DNA of 64,000 nt, taken from Sipunculus nudus. Its lineage: Eukaryota; Annelida; Sipuncula; Golfingiida; Sipunculidae. Shown here piece by piece: positions 42,480 through 54,300 of the stretch (within the stretch, counting starts at the first letter, position 1; every line of letters begins with the position of its first letter). Location: positions 50,558,401-50,622,400 of the forward strand of contig CM049317.1 of NCBI GenBank assembly GCA_026874595.1, in the 5' to 3' direction. The translations under genes were made by a program, and so were the position numbers. The notes beneath the pieces were generated by a model. That model was not told the DNA's origin and did not search any database. It saw only the letters and a program-made list of their open reading frames with translations.

Positions 42480-43841
42480 ACTAGATGTGTCGGAACGACA
42501 CGAATGCCCCCGCCTGGGGCAAATTAGAAACATTTGTAAAATTTTGAAATTTTTTTTAAGTTCAGGAGGTGTCGTATGGTCAAAAGTAGGTCAACAAGGG
42601 CAAAATGCAAACTCGATCTGTAACGGGTCATTATCAAGCAACACACCAAAAATCATGCCAGTATATGCAGGCATTGTGAAAAAAAGTCCATACATGTGCA
42701 TTTTCCATAAAAATTTCTGTCTTTCATAATTTTTTTTATGTTAAGGAGCCGTAAAACAATCAAAAGTAGGTCAACCAGGACGAAACGCGAACTCGATCTG
42801 TAACTGTCATTATCTGCCCACACATAAAAAATCAGGGTTTGTATCTGCAGGCACTGCGAAAAAAAGTCCATACATGTGCACTTTTTTACGAAATTTTCTA
42901 TGTTAGAGCACCGTCAAATGGTCAAAGGTAGGTCAACTGGGACAAAACGTGAACTCGATCTGTAACTGGTCATTATCTGCCCACACACCAAAAATCAGGC
43001 CAATATCTGCAGGTATTGCGAAGAAAAGTCTGTACAAGTGTATTTGTCATGAAAATTTATATTTAACATGAAATTTTCTATGTTCAGGAGCCGTAAAACA
43101 ATCAAAAGTAGGTCAACTGGGACGAAACGCGAACTCGATCTGTAACTGGTCATTATCTGCCCACACACCAAAAATCAGGCCAATATCTGCAGGCATAGCG
43201 AAAAAAAGTCTGTACATGTGTATTTGTCATGAAATTTCATATTTTTCATGAAATTTTCTATGTTCAGGAGCCGTAAAACAATCAAAAGTAGGTCAACCGG
43301 GACGAAACGCGAACTCGATCTGTAACTGATCTATATCTGCCCACACACCAAAAATCAGGCCAATATCTGCAGGCATTGTGAAAAAAAAGTCCGTACATGT
43401 GTATTTGTCATGAAATTTCATATTTTTCATGAAATTTTCTATGTTCAGGAGCCGTAAAACGGTCAAAAGTAGGTCAACCGGGACGAAACGCGAACTCGAT
43501 CTGTAACTGGTCATTATCTGCGTACACACAAAAAATCAGGCCAATATCTGCAGGCATTGCGAAAAAAAGTCCGTACATGTGTATTTGTCATGAAATTTCT
43601 ATTTTTCATGAAATTTTTTAAGTTTAGGAGCCGTAAAACGGTCAAAAGTAGGTCAACCGGGACGAAACGCGAACTCGATCTGTAACTGGTCTATATCTGC
43701 CAACACACCAAAAATCAGGCCAATATCTGCAGGCATTGTGAAAAAAAGTCCGTACAACTGTTTGATTTCGGAATGACGGAAGGACGGAATGACGGACATG
43801 GGTAAAACTATATGCCCCGGCCACTTTGTGGCGGGGGCATA
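42480..43841 (+). mobile_element. Nested element with ~180-bp satellite core
   Basis: It begins ACTAGATGTGTCGGAACGAC, containing the hairpin GTGTCG-GAA-CGACAC (42487-42501) and then TGCCCCcgccTGGGGCA. The core is about seven tandem units of ~180 bp. GAACTCGATCTGTAAC recurs at about 42611, 42788, 42948, 43131, 43311, 43491 and 43671. The end is a hairpin with arms TATGCCCCGGCCAC and GTGGCGGGGGCATA and loop TTT (43811-43841), then AAAA. It interrupts copy A. Copy B has the uninterrupted sequence (TTTTAATAAAAAATTGAGG), so boundaries are well set and there is no obvious target duplication. The layout fits pearl/HINE-type Helitron relatives. Confidence 0.75.
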
Positions 43842-44719
43842 AAAATTTGAGGTTTTTCCTTAATATCTCGAAGGAACGAAGTCATATTGACCCAATTTTT
43901 GGCATGGTAGGAGATTTTTGGAACATCTAACTGTATGCCGAATTTCAGATTCGTAGGTCCAATGGTGTCGAAACGTGCCAGTCTTACGGACGGACATCCG
44001 GACGGACGGACGGACAGACAGACGGACGGACGACGGACAAGCGACCACGACTATAGCTCAGATGACTTATAGTCAGCTGAGCTAAAAATGATATTTTGGG
44101 GAGGGTCGAGTGCAGCGCCTCCTAGCGGCAATATCCAAATTCATATTGTGATATTACTGTAAAACAAAAGATTTTCGGCAAGCAATAATAATTATGGTAC
44201 GAGTATAACTATTGATCTCCTTAGATATAACACATTCGTATCTTTATTGTCGATATAAAGGACCCGGGCAGTGTCAATAGTTGCCGACAGGTGTCGCACC
44301 TGTGATGGAAAAGGTCTGTTGAATGCCTTGTTTTGCACATCCCTCAACACTGTCTCTCCAGTCATGCAATCTGCAGTACAAGTAAACAATTATGAAATCT
44401 TTAAACATATTGAAGTATAATTTTTCTCCTTTTTTTTGTATGTTATATAATAGACACTCTGGGTCTATTAAAGGAGATTTTCAAAGATTCAAACCCTTTT
44501 AAAGGCACTAAATACAAAGTCTCATTTTTAAGCATCTAGTTATCCTTGTGTTGTCTGTTTGAAAGCTACAAAACTGTCTTCCACAAGATTGAACTTGGAA
44601 CGTGAGTGACATCCACATTAAAGCCTACTTCCTTTGGGGCATTGTTTGATGCAAATTCCCTTTACGGAACATCTTTGTAGGTTGTCTACTAACCGTTAAG
44701 ACACACGGCCATAGTCTTA

Positions 44720-47003
44720 AACTAGATATTTCTTGGCACCGCAGGTGCCATAGTATCCCCAGACAATTAATTCCCCCCCCCCTCCTTTAAGAATAGGCCC
44801 CCCATCTTCAGCAACAATTAATATCAGACCACACTCATAGAAAAGGTCATTCTCATAGAAAAGGTCATGATCCAAATTTCAATATAAATCATCCCCTAAC
44901 CCATGTCTATGTATATGCAAGAAATCTGTCCATTAGTTTTTGACTTATAATGCTCACAGTACTGTTAAGTTGCAATGATGGGGTATTAAACGGCACGAAA
45001 ACAAGTAAAGGAATAACAGGTGGCACCACCTGTTTCCCGTACATGACAACACTATCCAAGATCTTCGTTCAAGTTGATTTTTGGACCAACCAATGCATCC
45101 CTTATTGAGAAATTAATGATTTTGTGTGATTTACACCATATATGGCAATATTCAAGGTCAAGGCCACTCATTGGAAAGGTCATGACCCCTATTCAAATAA
45201 ACATTATCCTATAACCCATATCCATGTATATGCATAATATGAAAGAAATTTGTCCATTAGTTTTTTACTTATAATGCTCACAGTACTGATAAATGGCAAT
45301 GATGGGGTATTAAGCGGCACAAAACAAGTAAAAGAATAACAGGTGGCGCCACCTGTTTCCGGTACATGAAAATACTTTCCAAGATCTTCGAACATGTTGA
45401 TTTTTGGACCAATGCATGCATCCCTTATTGAGATATTAATGATTTTGTGTAATTTTCACCATATATGGCAATATTCAAGGTCAAGGCCACTCTTATAGGA
45501 AAGGTCATGACCCCAATTTATATATACATCATCCCATAACCCATGTCTATGTATATGCATAATATGAAAGAAATCTGTCCATTAGTTTTTGACTTATAAT
45601 GCTCACAGGTTATAAATGTACTGTTAAGTGGCAATGATGGGGTATTAAACGGCACGAAAACAAGTAAAAGAATAACAGGTGGCGCCACCTGTTTCCCGTA
45701 CATGACAACACTATCCAAGATCTTCGGTCAAGTTGATTTTTGGACCAATGCATGCATCCCTTATTGAGAAATTAATGATTTTGTGTGATTTTCACCATAT
45801 ATGGCAATATTCAAGGTCAAGGCCACTCATTGGAAAGGTCATGACCCTATTCAAATAAACATTATCCTATAACCCATATCCATGTATATGCATAATATGA
45901 AAGAAATTTGTCCATTAGTTTTTTACTTATAATGCTCACAGTACTGATAAATGGCAATGATGGGGTATTAAACGGCACATAACAAGTAAAAGAATAACAG
46001 GTGGCGCCACCTGTTTCCGGTACATGACAATACTTTCCAAGACCTTCGAACATGTTGATTTTTGGACCAATGCATGCATCCCTTATTGAGATATTAATGA
46101 TTTTGTGTAATTTTCACCATAAATGGCAATATTCAAGGTCAAGGCCACTCTAATAGGAAAGGTCATGACCCCAATTTATATATACATCATCCCATAACCC
46201 ATGTCTATGTATATGCATAATATGAAAGAAATCTGTACATTAGTTTTTGACTTATAATGCTCACAGGTTATAAATGTACTGTTAAGTGGCAATGATGGGG
46301 TATTAAACGGCACGAAAACAAGTAAAAGAATAACAGGTGGCGCCACCTGTTTCCGGTACATGACATTACTATCCAAGATCTTCGGTCAAGTTGATTTTTG
46401 GACCAATGCATGCATCCCTTATTGAGAAATTAATGATTTTGTGGGATTTTCACTATATATGGGAATATTCAAGGTCAAGGCCACTCTCATAGGAAAGGTC
46501 ATGACACCAATTTAAATAAACATCATCCCATAACCCATATCTATGTATTTGCATAATATGAAAGAAATCTGTCCATTAGTTTTTGACTTATAATGCTCAC
46601 AGTACTGTCAAATAGCAATTTTGGGGAGATTAAACGGCATGAAAAAAAGTAAAGAATAATAGGTGGCGCCACCAGTTTCTGGAACATGACAACCCTATCC
46701 ATGATCTTCGATCAACTTGATTTTGGGATCAATCCATGCAAGTTTTCTTGAGATATTCAAGAATTTGTGTGATTTCCCCCAAAATTGAACCTATTCAAGG
46801 TCAAGGTCACTCTCCAAGTTGAGGTCATGACCTCATTTTAAATAGGCGTCGTCCTCTCATCCATATCTATACATATACTAAGTTTGGTAAAGATCCGTGA
46901 AATATTTTTTGAGTTGTGTCCAAAAGAAATCTCTGCGGCGGCGGCGGCGGCGGCACGACCGTGCCTAAACCATAGTATCTCCAGACTATGTCTGGCGATA
47001 CAA
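44720..47003 (+). mobile_element. Element with 328-bp tandem core in 658-bp dimers
   Basis: It opens ACTAGATATTTCTTGGCACC, with the hairpin TGGCACC-gca-GGTGCCA, and closes with a hairpin of arms GTATCTCCAGAC and GTCTGGCGATAC around TAT (46975-47001). Between them are about six units with AAGGTCAAGGCCACTC, ATGGGGTATTAAACGGCAC and the 16-bp palindrome CAGGTGGCGCCACCTG. Alternate units are more alike (658 bp apart), giving a higher-order repeat. A (CGG)n tract and GGCACGACCGTGCC precede the final hairpin. Minus-strand open frames that recur with the period are not genes. Confidence 0.75.
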
Positions 47004-47076
47004 TTAAAATACCATTAATATACAGGCTAACGTACATTTTATTGATACAACTCATTCGGGAAGAGAAACAAAACAT

Positions 47077-50000
47077 TTATTTCAATAAAATATGTTTATT
47101 CATATACATGTGAAATACAATGTGTGATAATTTTAAGCCACTTTTTTTTTTAACGTGACTCGCATCAACGTGAACTGTAGGTCACTAGGGTCACGTGATT
47201 ATTACACCCGACACCCCGCTGACCTTTAAATTCTAAATTTTTAACTTCAGAAGTTCCGGATATAATTACGTCCAATTTCATAGATTGCGAGAAAACGCAA
47301 AAAATTACCCATACATAGAAAGTAACTAACATTTATACAAAAGAAAACAACTAAACAAAATCACCATGCCAACGAGAATAACTCGAATCTAGTCCAAAAG
47401 TAATCAATCTTACAATTTTCATATTTGACACGCAATTACTTTTAGTTAAAAAAATATACAAAAAAATACCAAAATTCACTTGCTTGATGGTAAAATATTT
47501 TGTCATGTGAGATCTTGTGTCTAAATGTTCCGCGAAAAAAACCCTGTTTTCAAAATATGTCTGAACTGAACCTTAATCATGATCAGGTATTTCGATCTGA
47601 CAACCGGTTCATGCTATATATATATCTGACATGAATATATACATTTGAGCATTTTCATTTAGTGTAGCATACACATTTCATTTATGTGTATGTTAGTGTG
47701 TATGGTCTATTAAAGTAAGGATTACAACTGTTTTATTCTGATCTCACACAAAAATACATATATATTTTTTAAAATGTTAATTCTTATGCACCATTATCTA
47801 TAAAATCTTTGGTTTAAATTGCCAGTAAGCTCTTATTCAATAAATATTTTCTTAATTATACAATTAACTATACAATATATGGCGTACACGGTACACACAA
47901 TATGACTATACAAAGCATGCGTTATAGGAGTGACAATCCCTACACGTACATTCATGAAGAGTGTACATACTTGTGCGGTGGTACCATTTACACGTCAGGT
48001 GTATTTTTGTATAGTTGTCCCCTTTTACACGTGTAGAACACAGTATTCATAGGACGCTGGTATGAACTTACAAACTACATCACATATGATTGTATTAACC
48101 AGATCACTGCTACATATACATACACTACCATTTCTTTGCATTCAGTAAATTTAAGTGGCTTCAACGAAACGCTGTCTCTCAAGGACAACCTTCCTTGTGC
48201 TCTTAAAATTCAAATGAAGATATGAACCAAACAGTTCACTATAACACGACACTGTTTTATGGGTCGTTATGAGAATCTACAAGTTCAATAATTGTGAGAT
48301 CTGCAGCAATGTGAGCATAAAAATAATACATGACCAGATTTTCCCCCAAATGATTAACATTCATCTATCGTAATTCTTATTCTTAACAGCTTAGTCCAAA
48401 GTCCCCCCCCCCCCCCCCCCCAGAAAAAAAAGGATCAGTAATATCACTAGATTAATTATAGATTTATTGAAAGTGGTGATAACCAATGCCTGCCAGATGC
48501 CAGTATCAGTTTTTTTTCCAGGAAAGAGACTTATTTACACATTATGTCATTAAAGTGGATTTTTTTTGTGTGTAGGAAACACAGCCTGATGATCAAAATA
48601 ACAACACAAGTATTCAAAAACCCATGATTGCATCCATGATGAAAACATGTCACAGTATGTAAGATAGCATATTGAAATGAATAAATACTCTGTATACAGT
48701 CAAAGACTCACAGAAATGCCGTGTAATTGTATATTTACTCATGGCTCTGCAAGTACAGGTTTGTTGCGATTGTCTATCAATATCTTATGTACAATTGCTG
48801 GACCTTGGGTTCTGCCTGAGACATTCTACAATTGTATTCTCCGAAATTTACATTGTGCGTCTAATATATCATAAGAACCAGATAGTTCTATATTTGTACT
48901 GCTCCTGTGAGCGATTATAATACAATATACAGTAAAAACTCTCTATTACAGACACTTGGGCAGCTGTTATTATACCTGTATCACGAATATTTCACAATAG
49001 AGGTTTCAAAATTCTCAGGTTATTTTCAAAGTAAATATAGTGTCTATAATGTAAAGGTCTGTAATAAAGAGGTGCCTGTGTGCTAATGTTTGTGTACAGT
49101 TTCCCACTGCCTTTTATTTCATCAGTGAACCTGACATTCTGTTGATATGATGCATAATCAGAACTAGACTTAACAATACAATGAGGAAGCTGACTTTGTG
49201 ACAATGTAGCCCCGTTTCCCTAATACCAAAGCACCACAAGTACACCTCTTTCAGGCTACACCAAATATTATTGTCTATCACAGTTGCTTCTGTGAAAGGA
49301 CTGGCAAAGCCTGGTAATCTTCTGTAAATTAAACATGAAAGGGTGATCTTAAGCCCTGCCAGAGTGTCAACGCTGCATAGACAATATGCAACAGGTCTTT
49401 AAATGGCCTCATCAATGGTCTTGAATGTATTGCTATAAGCATTTTTTAAAGCAAATGCAAAACATCAAAGCTTGCATTGTACAATACAAAGTTGATGATG
49501 TTCCAACATGCCACGGTTTGCTTTGGATAACTCAAAAAGCGATGAAATCACTTGAAACCCCAAAAAAAAGTGTATCAACACTGTGACCCCCAAACAAAAG
49601 GACCAATGGCTTGTCTTATTAAAGTCATCAAACTTCAAAAGTCTGAATTTTCTGGTCCACTATGATTTACAATCTTAATTTAATGTCCATAATTCACTGC
49701 AGACTTAATTCAATTCTGAATTTTCGCTCCACTTAATATCCCTATTCATACCAAAAATTACGTAGAAAGTCTCATGAATTCATACAGTTGTAAACTGCAG
49801 ATAGTGAATGTCATATTTACTGTACTTAAGGTAATAGTTCATAAACTTGAAATATGCGGAAGTGGAGCATCTGTTTTAGGCATTTACAAACTTGCAGCGA
49901 TTAAAATAGATACATTCTACTGTAAGTTTAATTCATAAATTATGTGTTAATTTTTACTGATATTTGAAGGAATGTTAGTCCTGAATGTTTTGCAAAGCAC

Positions 50001-51193
50001 CACGTATTTGAATAGTATTAATCAAATTTGTTCAGATTTTAAAATGTTTAAATTGACTTACTATATATACTACACAGAATTAGTTTTGATATTAAACTGT
50101 AGATGTAGGCTACGATATTTGTAACACCATCAAACTCAAATAATGTCATTTTGTTGGTCAGACTTTTTTTTTGTAACTACAAAAAGTACAATTTAGAACT
50201 GAGAACAACCATCAGGTCTATGCCACGTTACTGGTGAAACTGGATAAAAAGTTCAGTCAAGAAAGACTAGGTTTCTGTGAAATGGCTGAAGTGTTAGCGA
50301 GTGTGAATATCAGTATGGCAGTGATGTAAAAAAATTAAATTCTATCATATATGACACTGATCCCATAGTCATGACTCCCATAATCAAGCATAACCACCTC
50401 TCAACCATGTATATTTTACATATTACCAACCTTTTAATTTAATTTTAACAATTTTGTTGAAGTTTCTGTATGTCTGATACATTTCTTGATTATTTAGAAG
50501 ATATGATAAATAGCAGATCGGGAGCCCTCATAATATTCATAAGCTTTGAACTAAGTATTAACACTTTCACTCAGCTACATCCACACAATCTGACCCATTG
50601 GTTCAAAAAGTCTGTGATGTAAAGATGCCAACAATGATGGGAATAATGGAATCCTGAGTGACTGTAATGTATTGGTTAGTACAGTAAATAAATACTCTGG
50701 TAGACTCTTTGGTGGGCTAGTAAGATGAATGAATTTAAATGAATTTTAATTTATAATATTCAGATATAACTAACAAAGGGAATAAATAAGAATTGTTTTT
50801 TATATTTTACTTTAAACTCCCAACCTATTATTACAACATGTAGACGGTTATGATTGGTTATAATTCTTTAAATCAGTCACCTACCTCAACATTACAAATG
50901 CATTGTCAGAAAGAGTGAAAAGTTGATAATATATTTGTAAACACACACAAACATACTCAGACACCATATATGGTAAAAACCCATCCTTCATTCCCAATTA
51001 ATATTTATCACTCATGAATATTCATGACACATATGCTGCCATAGTTTCTACTCTCTTTATAAAAGATGTGCACATAAAGAGCGTGTACAGTTCAGGCAGC
51101 AATATGTAACAGTTCAAGTGGCACTGTCAAAGTTTGAGCAGCCCATTCACAAATGGTCCAAACGGATAAAAGTTGTCCTAATCCCTCTAAAGA
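47077..51193 (-). other. Pdk: Probable 3' UTR and downstream region of PDK
   Basis: The stretch directly follows the PDK stop codon on the minus strand. It is largely single-copy, AT-rich and free of the repeats that surround it, apart from a poly(C) tract at about 48403-48421. Several minus-strand AATAAA signals occur, including a pair close to 47077-47097 next to the tandem element. Where the transcript ends cannot be told without RNA data. No other gene is seen here. Confidence 0.4.
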
Positions 51194-51391
51194 TCAGGTT
51201 CTGAGACTCTGTCTCTGGGCCCTGCGTATCGCGGTGCTGAAGTGACGCGTATGGGGTGTTTGGTGAACGTGATGGAGACCAGACGTTTGGCTCGGGTCAC
51301 TCCAGTCTGCGACGGGTATGGACGCTGAGTAGTGACGAGAGCTTGTCTTGTTGTAGATGGGCAGCAGTTCATTAGCTTCACTTGGGAAAGC
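51194..51391 (-). CDS. Pdk: PDK final exon
   Basis: The acceptor TTCCTTTCCTCCAG precedes [21 protein letters not shown], matching the end of PDKs. The DW that docks the C-terminal tail is present (PVADWSDPS). The protein then continues about 30 residues to [16 protein letters not shown] and a stop. The tail is His/Arg-rich. Confidence 0.88.
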   Translation of the reverse strand, partial: AFPSEANELLPIYNKTSSRHYSASIPVADWSDPSQTSGLHHVHQTPHTRHFSTAIRRAQRQSLRT

Positions 51392-54300
51392 CTGGAGGAA
51401 AGGAATTGAAACATCATCTTTAATAACTACAACAAGGGACCTATGGGTCACTGTGCTCAGCTGATGTTAACCTTGAAGGTAAAAATCTAAAATAATATCA
51501 AATGGAGATAAAGTGTAAGAGGAAGAGGTAATAAAGGCCATGGTTGGTTTATATGATTGGTTTGTATTGATGAGCAAGAAATTGTTGCAAAAAATATTTT
51601 GTGACCTGACCATGTGTTTCCTAATGTTGAAACTAAAGCATGTGAGCAGTTTGTGAACAAATGATCTGTAATATTACCATGATCATTAGTTGGTTTTTTG
51701 ATTAACTGTTGACATTTCAGTAGTTTACACATTTGTTCAACTGAATCTATTTTTTTGTATAATATATATTATTAAATATATATGTAATTTTTTTATGAAA
51801 TGTATACAGTTGAAAAAGAGCTAATATACAACATAAAACAGGGCAAACAAAGCCTGATCTCAAATTCTGCTGAGGCAGGAAAATAATGAACAAATGTTTG
51901 TATTAAATCCTCATTTTTTTATCACATCAATTATTTTTTAATTTAAGTTTATATTTCTATACATTTCCAATTTAACATATATATCTGAATATAAAAGTTG
52001 ATTCATAATTCTCAATTGCATCATCATAAATCTCTATCTTGTCAGATAACACCACATCATGCATACAAATGTTTATTTATTTTTTACCACAAAAATATAT
52101 CTTTTTAAATTTGCAAAACAATAAATATCTAAAAATAATACTTGATTTAGATTTCACAATTTTTAATTGTGTCTTTATTTATCCATAATGTGCTTCATAT
52201 ATAATAATAATATAAGCATACTGATGGGTTCAATTATATTTGTTAAAATCATTTAAAAGAAAATTGATTTCTTTAAAAATGCTACATTACACAACATTGC
52301 ATCTTCTTGATTACACCTTGAATTATTTTTTCAAGGAAAGTTTTTGCATATCGGAGTGGAAACAGCATTACAATTAAGGAGATACAGTGAAAACAATAAC
52401 AATTAGTGCATAACACTTGGTGGGTCGGGTTTGCGGGGGGGGGGGGGGGGGGGGGTGATTGGGGTGGTGATATGAGAATAACTGTACACCTGTCACAGCA
52501 GGGGATCTCCCCCAGTGACTGTAACAAATCAGAAACCCTGGCATAGCTGACTTCCAGTGACCTGGAGTGGGACCCTGCATCTGTCATCAAAGCAAGTGAC
52601 TACAGGAAAAAAATCAATAACTAGCTTAATTTTCAAGCTTTTATTTTCAAATTTCAGATTTAGACAAACTAAATATTTATGTTTACATGCTGTGAAAATT
52701 AAATCAATGGTGCTTACATGAAAAAAACGTGCCATGGTCAAAGTTGGGCAAAATTTAAGGTACTGATTTTTTTTTTATGCTAATAACTTAAAAAATTTAC
52801 AAAATTCAGATCTAATTTTGGGTAAACAATTGAATCTTAATTAAACATAGTTATATACTTGAGAAAATAGACTCTAGTTTCAATATTTTTCATGTTAAGT
52901 GAGTTATTATTTTTCCTGATTTTTTACAAAGTCCATTATGTTTGGGCCCATAACTTAAAGAATTTATACTTTACAGACTTAATTTCTGGCATGTACATAG
53001 GAACTATATAGAGGAATATTTATGGTAAATATGAGGAAAATCAGATGAGTGGTTTTGATAATAGGCAGTCCTGAAGTGTGAAAATAGGATTTTAATAAAA
53101 AATTGAGGTTTTTCCTTAATTTCTCAAAGGAACGAAGTCGCAAAGACCCAGTTTTCGGCTTGGTAGGAGATCTTGGGGACATCTAACATTATGCTGAATT
53201 TTGGATTCCTAGGTCTTACGGTTTCAAAACGTGCCACATCTACGGACGGACGGACGGACGGACGGACGGACGGACAGACGGACGGACGACGGACAATGGA
53301 CCACGACTATAGCTCAGATGACTTATAGTCAGCTGAGCTAAAAATAAAAATTCTATGTTGAACACAGTAATCTTGATTTTTTTCAAGCATTTAGATCATG
53401 TTATCTATAACGGACTATTTGAAGCATTTTCTGCCACTTACAAGTTTTGGGCAGCACAAAAAGTCTCACAATTGGTAGAATATTAGGGTTTCAGTGAGCT
53501 ACTTTCAGGTTTCCATGGACCTTACATAAGAAGTTTCTAGGTACATCAGTCATGATTTGTGCCTTGTTAACAAACAACCAGACGGATGACAGACAAAGGG
53601 TGACCACTGCAGCTCAGATAATTTAGTCAGCTGAGTTTGGGCTTAAATAATGTTACAAGTCTGACTTAAACTGAAGTTATCACTTAAGGTAAGTACATGA
53701 GAATTTTGTTTTTAACCATGATCATATATATGGTTCATGTAAAAAAAAAAACAAATTGTCTTCCCTTACCTTCAGGTAAATTATAGCATCAGTACCATAG
53801 CCTTCCATCGAGCTCAGGATCAGATCACCGTTGAAATACTTGGCATAGAGACGAGACAGAGGGAGCCCATAGCCATAGCCAGCCTGCAGAGAGAAGAAAA
53901 ATTAGCATATCTTTACACTATGTACAGACTGTTTTTTCCTGACATGTCGATGAATTTCTGACAAAAACACATGACCAAATCAGCATCAGCATAGTATGCT
54001 GGATATATCAGTTGCTGGATGTATCAGTTATGGATTCCTATAAATTGCTGATATGGATTCTTGTAGTTGCGCTAAAGAAACTTCAGATAGTTTGCACAAA
54101 ACACTTGGCCAATATAAGATGTCTCTCATGGCTTATTCCATGTCCTGATTAATATCTAATGATGCAAGATAAACGTTGCATGACAAAAATCTAAATATGC
54201 ACCTGGCATCAGTGATTAAAAAGATACAGTGTACTCTGTCTTACCAATGGTGTGGTGGAGGCGGCGGAGGGAGACGGAGGACGTGGAGCAGTGGAGTACA

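Larger units (their letters stand above)
38844..44090 (+). mobile_element. 5.2-kb hairpin-ended non-autonomous element (copy A)
   Basis: It starts CAAGGTACCCATGGGTCAC, with ACCCATGGGT as a 5' palindrome, and ends with a hairpin: arms TAGCTCAGATGACT and AGTCAGCTGAGCTA, loop TAT (44054-44084), then AAAAAT. A (GGAC)n tract precedes the hairpin. Internally an AT-rich block recurs (about 41395-41940 and 42065-42480). Copy B (51431-53345) shares head, body words and tail. No coding frame is seen. No clear target duplication is seen at the junctions with the 335-bp repeat. The class is unknown. The end structure recalls Helitron-related elements, which is inference. Confidence 0.65.

Noticed and set aside
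42480-43841. CRISPR-like array
   Set aside because: Units are ~180 bp and similar throughout, without short repeats and unique spacers. The genome is eukaryotic.
43860-44048. Open frame with SVRPSVRMSVR repeats
   Set aside because: It is a translation of the (GGAC)n tract at the end of the hairpin element, not a protein.
45204-46376. Recurring 63-66 codon minus-strand frames
   Set aside because: They recur with the 658-bp repeat period, with no start context or signature.
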